Origin: Terriglobia bacterium
GTDB lineage: Bacteria; Acidobacteriota; Terriglobia; Terriglobales; Acidobacteriaceae
Direction of reading: 5' to 3'
Assembly (NCBI GenBank): GCA_020073465.1
Contig: JAIQFC010000024.1
Span: forward strand, 43,492-107,491
Length of the DNA: 64,000 nt
Shown: positions 1 through 9,715 of the stretch, piece by piece
Numbering within the stretch: position 1 is the stretch's first letter
Layout: each line of letters opens with the position of its first letter
Notes under the pieces: generated by a model
Database searches by the model: none
Told to the model about the DNA's origin: nothing
Seen by the model: the letters and a program-made list of their open reading frames with translations, nothing else
Translations under genes and position numbers: made by a program

Positions 1-1
1 G

Positions 2-769
2 CTGCAGGAAATCGGGCTGGTGTCGCCGGAAGGCGATGTCGACAAGATTCTGCGGACCGTGATCAACAACCTTGAGGTGACGAATAGCATCACGCTCGAC
101 CCTGAAGTTCGCTGCCGAATTCTGCCGACAGCGCCCATCGAGATTGCCACCATCGGCCACACCATCCTGATCAGCCGCGGACTCCTGGACGCTCTGCCCA
201 ACGAAGCAGCCCTGGCAACCGTCCTCGCCCATGCACTGGCGCACGCCGCTCTTGGCCACGAACTGGACACCAGCTTCGCTTTCAACGATCGCATGGTCGT
301 GCCCACCTACAAGCAGTTGCCACGCTTCGACTTCAAACACTCCGCCGAGCAGGAAAGAGAAGCTGACACGCTCGGGCTGAAGATCCTTGCCAACTCGCCT
401 TATAAAGACGATCTCGCCGAAGCGGGACTCTTCCTCAAGGTGCTGGCCGAGTTCAGCGGAAAAGTTCCGAACCTTACCCGCGCAAACCTGGGAGAAGGTC
501 TGGTGACGGACAATCAGGTTTCGTTCATGGCCCAGGTTGCCAGCAACGCGCCGCGACTCGAGATGGACAACCCGCAGCAGATCGTCGCTCTGCCTCTGGG
601 CAGCCGGGTAAAGCTCGACCCATGGGCTGGACAACTCAAGCTGGTGAAAGCCAAGCCGCCCAGAATCTACTCAGCGAAGGACAAGCTGGCGCTGCAAGTG
701 ACTCCCTTCTCGCCTTACCTGACGCGTGTCAAGGCAGGGCATGATTCGAACCCTGATGACTCAAACTGA
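2..769 (+). CDS. M48-like metalloprotease homologue, 5' end outside window, altered active site
   Basis: The frame is open through the left edge, so the start lies upstream; the GTG at 20 is probably internal. The visible part resembles the C-terminal half of M48 zinc peptidases. It has the helix where HExxH is expected (AHALAHAALGH, codons near 228-260) and the downstream EREAD segment that normally supplies the third zinc ligand. The catalytic Glu of HExxH is Ala here (HALAH), which one base change from GAA to GCA would explain. Both His residues remain, so metal binding may persist while proteolysis is unlikely. The tail carries a basic Pro-containing segment. The stop lies just upstream of the heme-protein gene. 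Family assignment is fairly secure; the loss of activity is inference. Confidence 0.7.
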   Translation: MQEIGLVSPEGDVDKILRTVINNLEVTNSITLDPEVRCRILPTAPIEIATIGHTILISRGLLDALPNEAALATVLAHALAHAALGHELDTSFAFNDRMVVPTYKQLPRFDFKHSAEQEREADTLGLKILANSPYKDDLAEAGLFLKVLAEFSGKVPNLTRANLGEGLVTDNQVSFMAQVASNAPRLEMDNPQQIVALPLGSRVKLDPWAGQLKLVKAKPPRIYSAKDKLALQVTPFSPYLTRVKAGHDSNPDDSN

Positions 770-791
770 AGATCGTTGCCCGAGGTCGACG

Positions 792-1505
792 ATGATCTGC
801 TGGACGCCGCTTCCAGTTCGCTTGCTGCTCGTCGGCCTGCTGAGTACATCCCTGTGCTATGCGGGCAAACACCCGACTCGAGTCGATGAGACCTCCAATT
901 GCCTGGAATGCCACGCCGACAAGATTAATGGACAGGATGTGCATCCCGCCCTCAAGAAGGGATGTGTTGCGTGTCACGCCATCGAAAACAAAGATGACAC
1001 CACATACGTGAACCTCAAGCTATCCCCGGCGGTCGGTTGTTTTGCCTGTCATCAACAACAGCCAGTCTTCCTCTATTCTCATTTTCCGTATTCCTCGGGG
1101 ATGTGTTTGCGGTGCCATGATCCGCATTCTTCGGCCTACCCGAAGCTGGTCAAAGACAAGGTGAATGACCTCTGCCTGGCGTGCCACCTTAGGTCAACGC
1201 AAGGTGCCCAATCGCCTTACCTACCGACGATCGCTTTGGTGAACAACAACACGATAGGACACCCTTACGCTCAACATCCCGTGAGCGGCAAACCCGATCC
1301 CCTGACCGGCGGTGAGTTGTCTTGCATCAGTTGCCACACGGCCCACGGAGGCGCAAAGAAGCATCTCCTGAAGATGGCTGGCCAGATTCCCGAGGATGCT
1401 CTCAACGAAGTTACGGAAACCAGGGACATGTGCAGCAAATGCCACCAGGTGCTTTGGGGTGTTGATCCCGCCACCTCGGCAAGAAAGAAGCACAAAGGCA
1501 GATAA
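792..1505 (+). CDS. Seven-heme c-type cytochrome (doubled CXXCH family)
   Basis: Exported multiheme electron-transfer protein, probably periplasmic. Seven CXXCH heme sites are visible: CLECH, CVACH, CFACH, CLRCH, CLACH, CISCH and CSKCH, spaced as in the doubled-CXXCH family. ATG 792 is preferred because GAGG lies 6 nt upstream and it opens a 23-residue signal peptide ending LCYA; GTG 726 and ATG 741 are in frame but add a charged tail. The C-terminus is basic. Followed 98 bp later by a polytopic membrane protein that could be its membrane partner. The redox partner is not evident. Confidence 0.85.
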   Translation: MICWTPLPVRLLLVGLLSTSLCYAGKHPTRVDETSNCLECHADKINGQDVHPALKKGCVACHAIENKDDTTYVNLKLSPAVGCFACHQQQPVFLYSHFPYSSGMCLRCHDPHSSAYPKLVKDKVNDLCLACHLRSTQGAQSPYLPTIALVNNNTIGHPYAQHPVSGKPDPLTGGELSCISCHTAHGGAKKHLLKMAGQIPEDALNEVTETRDMCSKCHQVLWGVDPATSARKKHKGR

Positions 1506-1603
1506 GGATAAAACAAGCAGGCGAGCAACTCTCAAAGGGCAAGTTGCAGGAATCAGTTTCGCGGCGACAGCGAAACGGACGAATTCCGGGGTAGGAGGTT
1601 CCT

Positions 1604-2764
1604 ATGAGCGCGCACACTCATTTCATACATCACGGCCACGTCGGCGATGTTTGGAAGCTATGGCTTGCTGAAATAGGTATCGTTGCGCTGGCCGGCCTCG
1701 GGCTGTACTTCGCTGTCTTCGATTGGCTGCAGGGTGGGTTTGAGACGGGCCTCATCGCACTCGGTTCCCTCACCGGGATGGCGATCGTGTACGCCTTCGG
1801 CTACCTTCGGTGCCTGCCGGATGTGCTGGGCGGAACGATTCACGATGATCCCCGAACGCTCCGGCAGAGGTGGTCAGACTTTGCCTTGCTGACCACTTTC
1901 ATCGCGCTACCCATAATTGTGGCGGGGTACGTCAGGGCCATCTGGATGAATTGGTCCTACGTGGACCTGGCTCGGGCTTTGGCGATTCTATTGGCCTGCT
2001 GCTGGCTTCTGTCAGCGTGCGTGGTCGCCAGCGAGAAGTATCTGGGCTGGACAATGTCGGGCGGCGAAGCCACACGTGGCGCGGGTTGGCGCGCGCAGGC
2101 TCGACGAGTGGTCCGGACATGGGGAAATTGGCTGGTGAGCCTCCTGGGCGTCAGACGAGCGTTGGTGGTCGGTGGTGCGCTGGCACTATTGAGCGTCGTC
2201 CTGGCGGTTGGAGATAGCTGGGGAGGCGACAACGCAGGCTATTACATCGTCGCGGGGGTACAAGCGTGGCCCATGACGACAGATCTGAGCGGGTCCAAGC
2301 TCGACGTCTTGTTGCTACAGGGGTACCGTGGAGTTTACGTGCTAGGCCTTGTGATTGCAGCCTTTGTGCTCGCGGCCGTCGTACCTGGGCGTCTGGGGAG
2401 AACTATTCGAAGCAGCCGGATTCTGGCAACCCTGTCTGGAGCGATTGCCCTGTTGCAGCTGAGTCAGGCAGCTGTGGCCCCCGCCGACAAGTACCGGTTC
2501 GCCCTCTGGACATTGACTTGGGTCGTTCCGATCGCCATCTGGCTGAGGGGCGCCCGAGGCAACCGGGAGACCTGGGACCGCAATCGCCTGGCGGTCATGG
2601 TGTTTTGCCTTCCGATATTTCTCCTCGGGACTGCGTTCCTGGTTGTGCTTACCTATTTCGCCTTGGGCTTCGGTGCCTTTATAGTGGGAATGCTGCTGGT
2701 GTGGTGGGGGCTGGTTCAGAGCCGACGGGAGATCACAGAACAGCAAGGTCTGCCTTTGCCCTAG
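1604..2764 (+). CDS. Polytopic membrane protein of unknown function
   Basis: A 386-residue protein with about ten hydrophobic segments, a His-rich N-terminus (HTHFIHHGH) and a basic loop near residues 160-180. A strong Shine-Dalgarno, TAGGAGGT, sits 6-7 nt before ATG 1604. No enzymatic or transporter signature is recognised. Its position directly after the multiheme cytochrome suggests a membrane or quinone-facing partner for it, but this is only context. No frame damage is seen. Confidence 0.75.
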   Translation: MSAHTHFIHHGHVGDVWKLWLAEIGIVALAGLGLYFAVFDWLQGGFETGLIALGSLTGMAIVYAFGYLRCLPDVLGGTIHDDPRTLRQRWSDFALLTTFIALPIIVAGYVRAIWMNWSYVDLARALAILLACCWLLSACVVASEKYLGWTMSGGEATRGAGWRAQARRVVRTWGNWLVSLLGVRRALVVGGALALLSVVLAVGDSWGGDNAGYYIVAGVQAWPMTTDLSGSKLDVLLLQGYRGVYVLGLVIAAFVLAAVVPGRLGRTIRSSRILATLSGAIALLQLSQAAVAPADKYRFALWTLTWVVPIAIWLRGARGNRETWDRNRLAVMVFCLPIFLLGTAFLVVLTYFALGFGAFIVGMLLVWWGLVQSRREITEQQGLPLP

Positions 2765-2921
2765 GGGTGCGGGTTCCCTCGAGGTTCCGGGTTCCGGGGC
2801 AGTTCACGCGCCCATCGCCGGGTTCGGCTCCGGCTATCGGAGTTCTCGCGTCATCGTCCCCCGGCATTCCCTTTCAATGACATAATCTAATACTGAGAAG
2901 TTCGCGATTCGCACTCGAAGC

Positions 2922-3731
2922 ATGCTTAGTTTGTTTTCCATCATCGCGATCGGATTTTTCCTGGGAATGCGGCACGCCACCGATCCTGATCACGTCATCG
3001 CCGTGACCACGATCGTGACCAATCAGCGAAAGACCTCGCGGGCAGCCCTGATCGGTGCGATGTGGGGAGTGGGTCACACGGTCACGATCCTCATCGTGGG
3101 CGCCGCCATCATTCTCTTCAACCTCGTCATTCCCGTCCGCCTCGGCTTGACCATGGAGCTGTCGGTCGGCGTGATGCTGATCCTATTAGGCGTGTGGAAT
3201 CTGACCAGCTTCATGAGAGCCATGCCCGCTCCGGCCACGGTATACAAAACGGAGAATGCCGTAGCCCACTCTCACCCGCACGCACACGGCGACTACGTTC
3301 ACAGCCACGTCCACGGTCACGATCCGGAATCGCATTCTCACGCATCCGACCAGACTCCCCTGGCGCGATTGGATCGCACTTTCGGAACAGCGAACCTTTA
3401 CCTGCTGGCGCGGCCCCTGGTGGTGGGCATTGTCCACGGATTGGCCGGCTCGGCTGCAGTGACCCTGCTGATCCTGGCCAGCATTCGAAATCCCCAGTGG
3501 GCGATTGCGTATCTGCTGGTCTTCGGAATAGGCACCATTGCGGGCATGATGCTCATCACGATGAGCATTGCGTCCACGCTTCACTACGTCGGAAACCGCT
3601 TCGCACGCTTCCGGCACGGACTCAGCGTGGCTTCTGGGGTACTGAGCATAGCCTTCGGGCTCTTTCTGGCGTACGAGATTTGCATTGTTCAAGGATTCTT
3701 TGGCGCTAATCCGCAGTGGACCCCTCACTGA
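2922..3731 (+). CDS. Nickel/cobalt permease-like membrane protein (HoxN/UreH type)
   Basis: Integral membrane transporter of 269 residues, likely for Ni2+ or Co2+. The NiCoT signature HX4DH is present near the N-terminus (RHATDPDHV, residues 17-25). A second conserved helix segment reads GIVHGLAGSAA near residue 167. The cytoplasmic loop around residues 115-145 is very His-rich, with alternating HSH, HAH and HVHGHD motifs, as expected for a metal-collecting loop. About six membrane segments are visible. No urease, hydrogenase or cobalamin genes are nearby, so the metal is unassigned. No cobalamin riboswitch or NikR-like operator was recognised upstream. Confidence 0.82.
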   Translation: MLSLFSIIAIGFFLGMRHATDPDHVIAVTTIVTNQRKTSRAALIGAMWGVGHTVTILIVGAAIILFNLVIPVRLGLTMELSVGVMLILLGVWNLTSFMRAMPAPATVYKTENAVAHSHPHAHGDYVHSHVHGHDPESHSHASDQTPLARLDRTFGTANLYLLARPLVVGIVHGLAGSAAVTLLILASIRNPQWAIAYLLVFGIGTIAGMMLITMSIASTLHYVGNRFARFRHGLSVASGVLSIAFGLFLAYEICIVQGFFGANPQWTPH

Positions 3732-3767
3732 GGTGGCGGGATAAAGACGTTATAGAATGCCACGGGC

Positions 3768-5486
3768 ATGCGTTTCGGATTGAGTCTTCCATGGGTGTTG
3801 TTCCTGATCGCAGCGGCCTCGGCCCAGCAGCCGGCCGCAACCGCGGATCAGGCAAAAATCGCTCCCGCAAAATTCGTGGATGTCACCTCCACGCTCGGCG
3901 TCAGCTTCCAGTACAAATCCTCACACACTGCAAAACACTATCTGCCGGAAACGATGGGAGCTGGAGTTGCCCTCTTTGACTACGACAACGACGGACGCCT
4001 CGACATCTTCCTGGTCAACGGAGCCCCCATCAGCGATCCCACTCCGAAAGGCACAATCCCGCAAAAGACCGGGCCGAGTGACTGGAACCGTCTGTACCAC
4101 CAGAAGGTCGATGGCACCTTTCAAGACGTCACCGAAACCGCCGGCCTGCAAGGCGTGGGATACGGGATGGGCGTCGCCGTCGGAGACTACGACAACGATG
4201 GTTACGAAGACCTGTACGTGACCGCTCTCGGCGGCAACCGACTGTACCACAACAACGGGAACGGCACGTTCACCGACGTCACTGAAAAAGCTGGAGTCTC
4301 CGGAGGAGGTTGGTCGACCAGCGCGGGATGGATCGATCTCGATGGTGACGGCCTGCTGGATCTGGTTGTGCTTCGCTACCTGCAGTGGGATTTCAGCGAC
4401 ATCTGGTGCGGCGAGCGCAAGGAAGGTTATCGCTCGTACTGCCACCCGGATTACTTCCCGCCCGTCGCGCCGCTCGTCTACCACAACGACGGGAACGGCC
4501 ACTTCACCGAGGTCTCGCAAAAAATCGGTCTGTCAAAGCCTGGCAAGGGATTGGGGCTGGCAATTGCCGACTACGACAGAGATGGACACGTCGACATTTT
4601 CATCGCGAACGATTCGATGTTCGAGTTCCTCTACCGCAACAAAGGCAACGGCACCTTCGAGGAGGTCGGACTCGCATCCGGCATCGCCGCCGATGCCGAC
4701 GGCCGTACCTTTGCCGGCATGGGCATCGACTTCGCCGACTACAACAACGACGGCCTGCCCGACGTGGTGATCACCGACCTGGCCAATCAAATGTACGCGC
4801 TGTACAAGAACAACGGCGACGGCACCTTTTCCTATACCAGCTATGACTCAGGGTTTGGGAAGATGACCCGCCCGCATTCCGGTTGGGGCGTTCGCTTCAT
4901 TGACTACGACAATGACGGCTGGAAGGATCTGCTGATTGCTCAGGGACATGATCTCGACACCGTGGAGTTGAACTATCCCAACCTGCATTACCGCGAGCCC
5001 ATGTTACTGGCGCGCAACACGGGTCGTGACTTTGAAGATATCTCCGCGGATTCGGGAGATATTTTTCATCAGCCCTGGCTGGGCCGGGGCATGGCGATCG
5101 GCGACATCGACAACGATGGCCGCCTGGACGCTGTCGTCACCACCAACGATGGCTCTGTGCACATCCTGCACAACGACACTCCGACCTCCAATCACTGGCT
5201 GACCCTGAAGCTCATCGGGCACAAGAGCAATCGCGACGCGATCGGAGCCGAAGTAAAACTGACAACGGGGAAAGGTCAGCAACTTGTAACCGTATCCACC
5301 GCCGGCAGCTATCTCTCATCGAGCGACAAGCGTGTGCATCTCGGACTCGGCCTCGAGACCACCGCCAAAACAGTAGAGATTCACTGGCCGAGTGGTGCAG
5401 TTCAGGTACTCAAGGACGTGCACGCAGACCAGATCCTGCAGATCGATGAACCGGCTGGAAACATGGCCAAGGAGCAGGGAAAGTGA
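3768..5486 (+). CDS. CRTAC1 family secreted protein (FG-GAP/VCBS repeats plus ASPIC/UnbV domain)
   Basis: A 572-residue exported protein with a signal peptide ending near AAASAQQ. Residues about 65-460 hold seven FG-GAP/VCBS blades with Ca2+-binding DxDxDG loops (DYDNDGRLD, DYDNDGYED, DLDGDGLLD, DYDRDGHVD, DYNNDGLPD, DYDNDGWKD and DIDNDGRLD), predicting a beta-propeller. The C-terminal 90 residues match the ASPIC/UnbV domain (HWLTLKLIG, then GAEVKL, then VEIHWPSG). Such proteins are common and numerous in Acidobacteriota; their role is unknown, possibly extracellular binding or adhesion. The gene starts 37 bp after the permease. The next gene is convergent. Confidence 0.88.
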   Translation: MRFGLSLPWVLFLIAAASAQQPAATADQAKIAPAKFVDVTSTLGVSFQYKSSHTAKHYLPETMGAGVALFDYDNDGRLDIFLVNGAPISDPTPKGTIPQKTGPSDWNRLYHQKVDGTFQDVTETAGLQGVGYGMGVAVGDYDNDGYEDLYVTALGGNRLYHNNGNGTFTDVTEKAGVSGGGWSTSAGWIDLDGDGLLDLVVLRYLQWDFSDIWCGERKEGYRSYCHPDYFPPVAPLVYHNDGNGHFTEVSQKIGLSKPGKGLGLAIADYDRDGHVDIFIANDSMFEFLYRNKGNGTFEEVGLASGIAADADGRTFAGMGIDFADYNNDGLPDVVITDLANQMYALYKNNGDGTFSYTSYDSGFGKMTRPHSGWGVRFIDYDNDGWKDLLIAQGHDLDTVELNYPNLHYREPMLLARNTGRDFEDISADSGDIFHQPWLGRGMAIGDIDNDGRLDAVVTTNDGSVHILHNDTPTSNHWLTLKLIGHKSNRDAIGAEVKLTTGKGQQLVTVSTAGSYLSSSDKRVHLGLGLETTAKTVEIHWPSGAVQVLKDVHADQILQIDEPAGNMAKEQGK

Positions 5487-5533
5487 TTCGCCACACCGAC
5501 GCACCGATCGTGGCCGTTCTGGCTGTTCTGTTC

Positions 5534-8500
5534 TTAGTTCGTATTGTCTCCTCGTCCCTCCGCCGTAAACATCACTTTCAGGGTCTTGATCTCGTATGGC
5601 TTGGTGTGGACAACGACCGCTCCGTTTTGCAGCGACAGATTGGCCGCTGGAACCTCCATTAGATTTGCTTCTGAGGCTGATGCGGCGCCAGGGGGAAGCT
5701 GGATCTTGACATCGGATTCCCTCCCTGCCCACTCGTAGAAACGTAGAACGAGTGCATTGTCGTCCTCGGCCCTCTTTAAGGCGGTGATCACGACGTTGTC
5801 CGCGTTGGTTTGCAGAAATGAATGTTGGGGCGAGAGTGAGCCTTGATGCTTGTCAACAGGCATCGGAATCAGTTGGTAGTTGAGTTCATAGCCGCGACGG
5901 ATGGTGGAAGCCTCGCGCCAGGTTCCACTGTGCGGGTAGAGGGAGTAGGTGAACTCGTGATGGCCTTCATCGGCATGGGGATCGGGCCACTCGGGGGAGC
6001 GCAGCAAGGAAAGACGAAGCACGTTGCCTTTTGCATCGTATCCGTACTTGCAGTCGTTGAGCAGGCTGAAGCCATGCCTGGAATCGGAGATGTCGGCCCA
6101 ACGGTACGCCGGGACCTCGAATTGAGCCTGCTCGGCGGCGGTGTTGCGGGTCGTGGGGCGCTCGACCGAACCGTAGGGGATTTCGTAGGTGGCGTGGTCG
6201 CTATGGGCACTGACGGGAAAGGCGACCTTCAGCAGGATATGTTTTTCATGCCACTCGGTCTGTATCTTCACGTCAACTCGCGGGCTGCCGGCATACAGGG
6301 TGATATCCCTTATGAAGGTTGAGTTCTGGAAGTGATTCTTCACGCGAATGACGGCGCGGAGAGGGCCGCTTTCCAGCAGCTTTACTTCGTCGGCTTTGTC
6401 GAGATCCCAGTGCTGTTTCTCGAAGTCGGCATCGATGTTCCAGGCGTCCCACTGCTTGGGCTTGTCGACAAAAGTCTGGAGCAGGTTGCCGCAGGTGGAG
6501 TTTCTGGGACCGCCGGTGTCAGATTCGGCGGGAGCGAGGGCCTCTGTGTTGCTTCGCTTATCGAACAGGCTGGTCATGCAGCCGGTTTGCGGATCGATCT
6601 TGAGACGAACAAACTCGTTCTCCAGCGAGTCTGAGGTCGCCCTCAGTCGGGACTGGTGGGGCACGGGGTTTGTTGCAGCGCGAACAAAGTAAACCTGATA
6701 TCCGTTGGCGGGTGCGCTAGCCAGCAGCAGAAAGCGCGCGCGATGCGTCTCGGCATCCAGATTCAGCAGCTGAAATTCGGCGGGATGGCCGGCGGGGTCA
6801 GCCACGTCTATCTGGCGGGCCGGTACGGGCAACTGCGCTTCTACTTCGACGACGTCCGCATGGGGCCAGGAGAGCGAATTGAAGATCATCACCGGGACGC
6901 CTTCACCCTGAGTGTTCACGTGATCGGCAATCTCTCTGAGTGCGCTGTTCGCAACTTCGCTGGCGGCGCGGTCCACGTTCTCCAAATTGCGCTTGGCATC
7001 GAGGTAGTTCACGGCGATACCGGAGCCTGGCATGATGTCGTGAAAGTGGTCGAAGAGCAGGTTCTTCCAGGTTAGCTCCATTTCATCCTGCGGGTAGGTG
7101 TGGCCGTACAAGGTTGCCAAGGACGCAAACTTTTCGGCGTTAAGCACCAACTCCTCAGCGTGCCGGATCCTGCGCTTAGTCTCGGCCTGCGTGGTGAAGA
7201 CGCCGCGGTGATATTGGAAGTAGAGCTCACCATTCCAGGTGGGAACCTGCATGGTGGGCAGTTTCTTCTCCATATCGCTGAAGAAGCTGCTAGCGAAGCT
7301 GAATTGAAGCTTGGGAAACACGGCGGTTGGTGCTCTGAGTTGGTCGGCGTGATCGAGCATGACGCGCGTGGGACCGCCTCCGTGGTCGCCGACTCCGTAG
7401 AGATGCATCATCTCTGGGGTGTCGTTGAGTTTCTTGCCGTAGATCGAAGGCATCCAGACGGAGAGGTCTGATCCAAGGCTCTCGGCATCGATGCCACCGG
7501 CGTAGTCGTGGGGGAAATAGGTGAGCAGGCGGCTGCCGTCTGGAGCCTGCCACCAGAAGAGTTTGTAGGGGAATGTGGTGAACTCGTGCGCCCAGAGGAG
7601 CTTTTGGGTTACGAAATAGTCCATTCCTGATTTCTTGTAAATTTGCGGAAGCTGCCAGTTGTAGCCGAAGGAGTCCGGGTTCCAGCCAATCTTCACGTCA
7701 ACGCCGAAATTTCTCTGGAAGTAGCGTTTGCCGACCAGAATCTGGCGCACCAGCGATTCTCCATCGGGCATGTTCAAGTCGGGTTCGACCCACATGCCAC
7801 CGATGATCTCCCACCGGCCTTCTTTCACCCGCTGCTCAATCTGCTTAAACAGGTCAGGATATTTTTCCTGAATCCATTCATAGGTGCGAGCTGAGGACAT
7901 CGTGAATTTGAAATCCGGGTACTCGCGCATTAAGTCGAGCACGCTCTGGAAGGTGTTGCGGACCACCTCGACGGTTTCAGTCCACGGCCATAGCCACGCC
8001 ATGTCGATGTGGGAGTTGCCGACGATACGAATGGTGAACTGGTGTAGCCAGGGCTTGAGTTGCTCGAGCCTGGAATGAGCTTGTTTTAACGACTCATCAA
8101 AAGCCGCTTGATCGCCGCGTTCGAGCGGCGAGAAGTCGATGGCTTTGACCGCTGCGGCAAGCTGCTGCTCGCGTTCTGGCCGACCTTCTTCGTATGCGGC
8201 GATCAGGGGACGCGCCGCGAGAATTTCCAGTCTTAACAAACCGGGATTGGGACGTGTGTTCGGGGGCTCGATGGTAAGCTCGCAGTGAAAGAACTCGGAT
8301 TGCACGTCATCGGGAGCTACCACACGGGCGGCAACCAGAATCTTCTGACCGGGTTGGGCATTTGCGCTCAAAAGCACTGGCTGGATGTCATCGTCGTTGC
8401 CCCGGTAAACGATCGCACCGCTGGAAAACACAGTGATCATCAGGCTGCCGGGGCTTCCGAAGCGCAAGTCCAGCTTGACTTGTGAGCCTTGGGTCGCATA

Positions 8501-8830
8501 GCCGTTAATTTTCTCGGGGATTTGAATCCAGCGGCGGAAGACTCGCGTTCCAGTCCAATGCTCTTCTTCGTCATTTCGCCCGCCGGGACCTGAGACATTC
8601 TTCACCTGAAGTACGTCCCAAGCTGAATCGTTCAACGCTGGATCTTCGGGGTGCGGGACATCGCTGTGATAACGCCATTCGCTCTCGGGCTGCCGAGATA
8701 ACGATTCGAGGCGATCAAGCGTTGGCTTATACGGGTCTGAAGGCCCCGATTCAGTAGCATTGTTTTGAGAAAAGGCAAGGCCGTACAGCGAAAGAATCAC
8801 TACCACTAAGAAGACGATGAAACGCCTCAT
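5534..8830 (-). CDS. Secreted alpha-mannosidase, glycoside hydrolase family 38
   Basis: A 1098-residue exported enzyme predicted to hydrolyse terminal alpha-mannosides. A signal peptide covers residues 1-21. Residues about 85-190 form a beta-rich, possibly carbohydrate-binding module. The GH38 catalytic domain begins near residue 268 with GNSHIDMAWLWPW (zinc site) and continues through GGMWVEPD and GWNPDSFGYN, where Asp386 is the expected nucleophile. The middle three-helix and C-terminal beta domains follow. AAGGAA lies 8 nt before the ATG. It stands alone: no other mannan- or glycan-degrading gene is adjacent, and the his operon ends 211 bp upstream of its start. Confidence 0.9.
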   Translation of the reverse strand: MRRFIVFLVVVILSLYGLAFSQNNATESGPSDPYKPTLDRLESLSRQPESEWRYHSDVPHPEDPALNDSAWDVLQVKNVSGPGGRNDEEEHWTGTRVFRRWIQIPEKINGYATQGSQVKLDLRFGSPGSLMITVFSSGAIVYRGNDDDIQPVLLSANAQPGQKILVAARVVAPDDVQSEFFHCELTIEPPNTRPNPGLLRLEILAARPLIAAYEEGRPEREQQLAAAVKAIDFSPLERGDQAAFDESLKQAHSRLEQLKPWLHQFTIRIVGNSHIDMAWLWPWTETVEVVRNTFQSVLDLMREYPDFKFTMSSARTYEWIQEKYPDLFKQIEQRVKEGRWEIIGGMWVEPDLNMPDGESLVRQILVGKRYFQRNFGVDVKIGWNPDSFGYNWQLPQIYKKSGMDYFVTQKLLWAHEFTTFPYKLFWWQAPDGSRLLTYFPHDYAGGIDAESLGSDLSVWMPSIYGKKLNDTPEMMHLYGVGDHGGGPTRVMLDHADQLRAPTAVFPKLQFSFASSFFSDMEKKLPTMQVPTWNGELYFQYHRGVFTTQAETKRRIRHAEELVLNAEKFASLATLYGHTYPQDEMELTWKNLLFDHFHDIMPGSGIAVNYLDAKRNLENVDRAASEVANSALREIADHVNTQGEGVPVMIFNSLSWPHADVVEVEAQLPVPARQIDVADPAGHPAEFQLLNLDAETHRARFLLLASAPANGYQVYFVRAATNPVPHQSRLRATSDSLENEFVRLKIDPQTGCMTSLFDKRSNTEALAPAESDTGGPRNSTCGNLLQTFVDKPKQWDAWNIDADFEKQHWDLDKADEVKLLESGPLRAVIRVKNHFQNSTFIRDITLYAGSPRVDVKIQTEWHEKHILLKVAFPVSAHSDHATYEIPYGSVERPTTRNTAAEQAQFEVPAYRWADISDSRHGFSLLNDCKYGYDAKGNVLRLSLLRSPEWPDPHADEGHHEFTYSLYPHSGTWREASTIRRGYELNYQLIPMPVDKHQGSLSPQHSFLQTNADNVVITALKRAEDDNALVLRFYEWAGRESDVKIQLPPGAASASEANLMEVPAANLSLQNGAVVVHTKPYEIKTLKVMFTAEGRGDNTN

Positions 8831-9040
8831 TGCGGAATTTCCTTTCGAAGATCAATGCAGAACCCCACCAGCGAGATTGCCGGCAACCACGATGACGGAT
8901 GCAACTCGTGGGGTCGACTCTAGGACAGAGCCATGATAACGCCGGCGATCGAATAGTCTAATGGAATCGACTTGAGCCAACGGTACCCCACGCGCACAGA
9001 CGGGGACTGATTGTGTCTAGCTCAGCGAGCGCGAAGCATT

Positions 9041-9715
9041 TCACGCATCGATCCTGCCTGTGTACAGTGCCATGCCGACGACCGCGTCGACTCCCATCGC
9101 ATCCAGTGCGTTGATCTCTTCCTGCGTGGTGATGCCACCGGCGGCAAGCAGGCGTCTGGAAGTGGCGCGTCTAACCAGGTGAACACCCTCCATTGAGATT
9201 CCGCACATCAACCCTTCCGTGTCAATGTGAGTGTAGAGAAAACTTTCGCAGAAAGGTTCCAGAACTCCAATCATGTCGGAAGCAGTAACCGCTGTTGATC
9301 TGCGCCAGCCGTCGATGGCAACACGGCCGCCGCGGGAATCGAGAGCAAATACTAGTGGCTCCGTGCCCAGAGAGTCGGATAGGGTGCGCGCATACCGCGT
9401 GTTGATAGTGCCGTGATCGAACAACGCTGAGCCGATAATCACGCGACGAGCGCCTGCCTGCAGCAGTTCTTGGGCGTTGCTAAGACTACGAACACCGCCG
9501 CCGACCTGGCAACTCAGCCGGCTCACGATCCGTTGAACAAGCAAGCGATTGCTCCCCGTACCCCGGGCTGCATCCAGATCGATTAACTGCACGAGTGGGT
9601 ACTTCGAGAAGCGATCAATCCAATAGTCGAAGTTGTCGAACTCCAATTCCTTTTTCTCGCCTTGAACCAACTGCACGATCTTGCCGCCCATAAGATCGAT
9701 AGAGGGAATCAGCAT
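9041..9715 (-). CDS. hisA: HisA, ProFAR isomerase
   Basis: Predicted to isomerise ProFAR to PRFAR, the fourth step of histidine synthesis. The (beta/alpha)8 barrel is 224 residues, somewhat short for HisA. The N-terminal strand SIDLMGGK carries the first catalytic Asp, and phosphate loops QVGGGVRS and AAGGITT are present. The second catalytic Asp (usually in a DGT motif) aligns with Glu in [13 protein letters not shown] 9715 overlaps the hisF stop, so hisA is translationally coupled and is the last gene of the operon. A longer in-frame extension to 10006 is antisense-like noise over hisF. Confidence 0.88.
   Translation of the reverse strand: MLIPSIDLMGGKIVQLVQGEKKELEFDNFDYWIDRFSKYPLVQLIDLDAARGTGSNRLLVQRIVSRLSCQVGGGVRSLSNAQELLQAGARRVIIGSALFDHGTINTRYARTLSDSLGTEPLVFALDSRGGRVAIDGWRRSTAVTASDMIGVLEPFCESFLYTHIDTEGLMCGISMEGVHLVRRATSRRLLAAGGITTQEEINALDAMGVDAVVGMALYTGRIDA

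Noticed and set aside
2765..2921. Possible metal or cobalamin riboswitch before the Ni/Co permease
   Set aside because: No conserved riboswitch core was recognised; only G+C-rich repeats of GGTTCCGG type.
5316..5732. Minus-strand 138-codon frame at the mannosidase end
   Set aside because: Overlaps the 3' ends of two real genes in other frames; no domain or ribosome-binding site.
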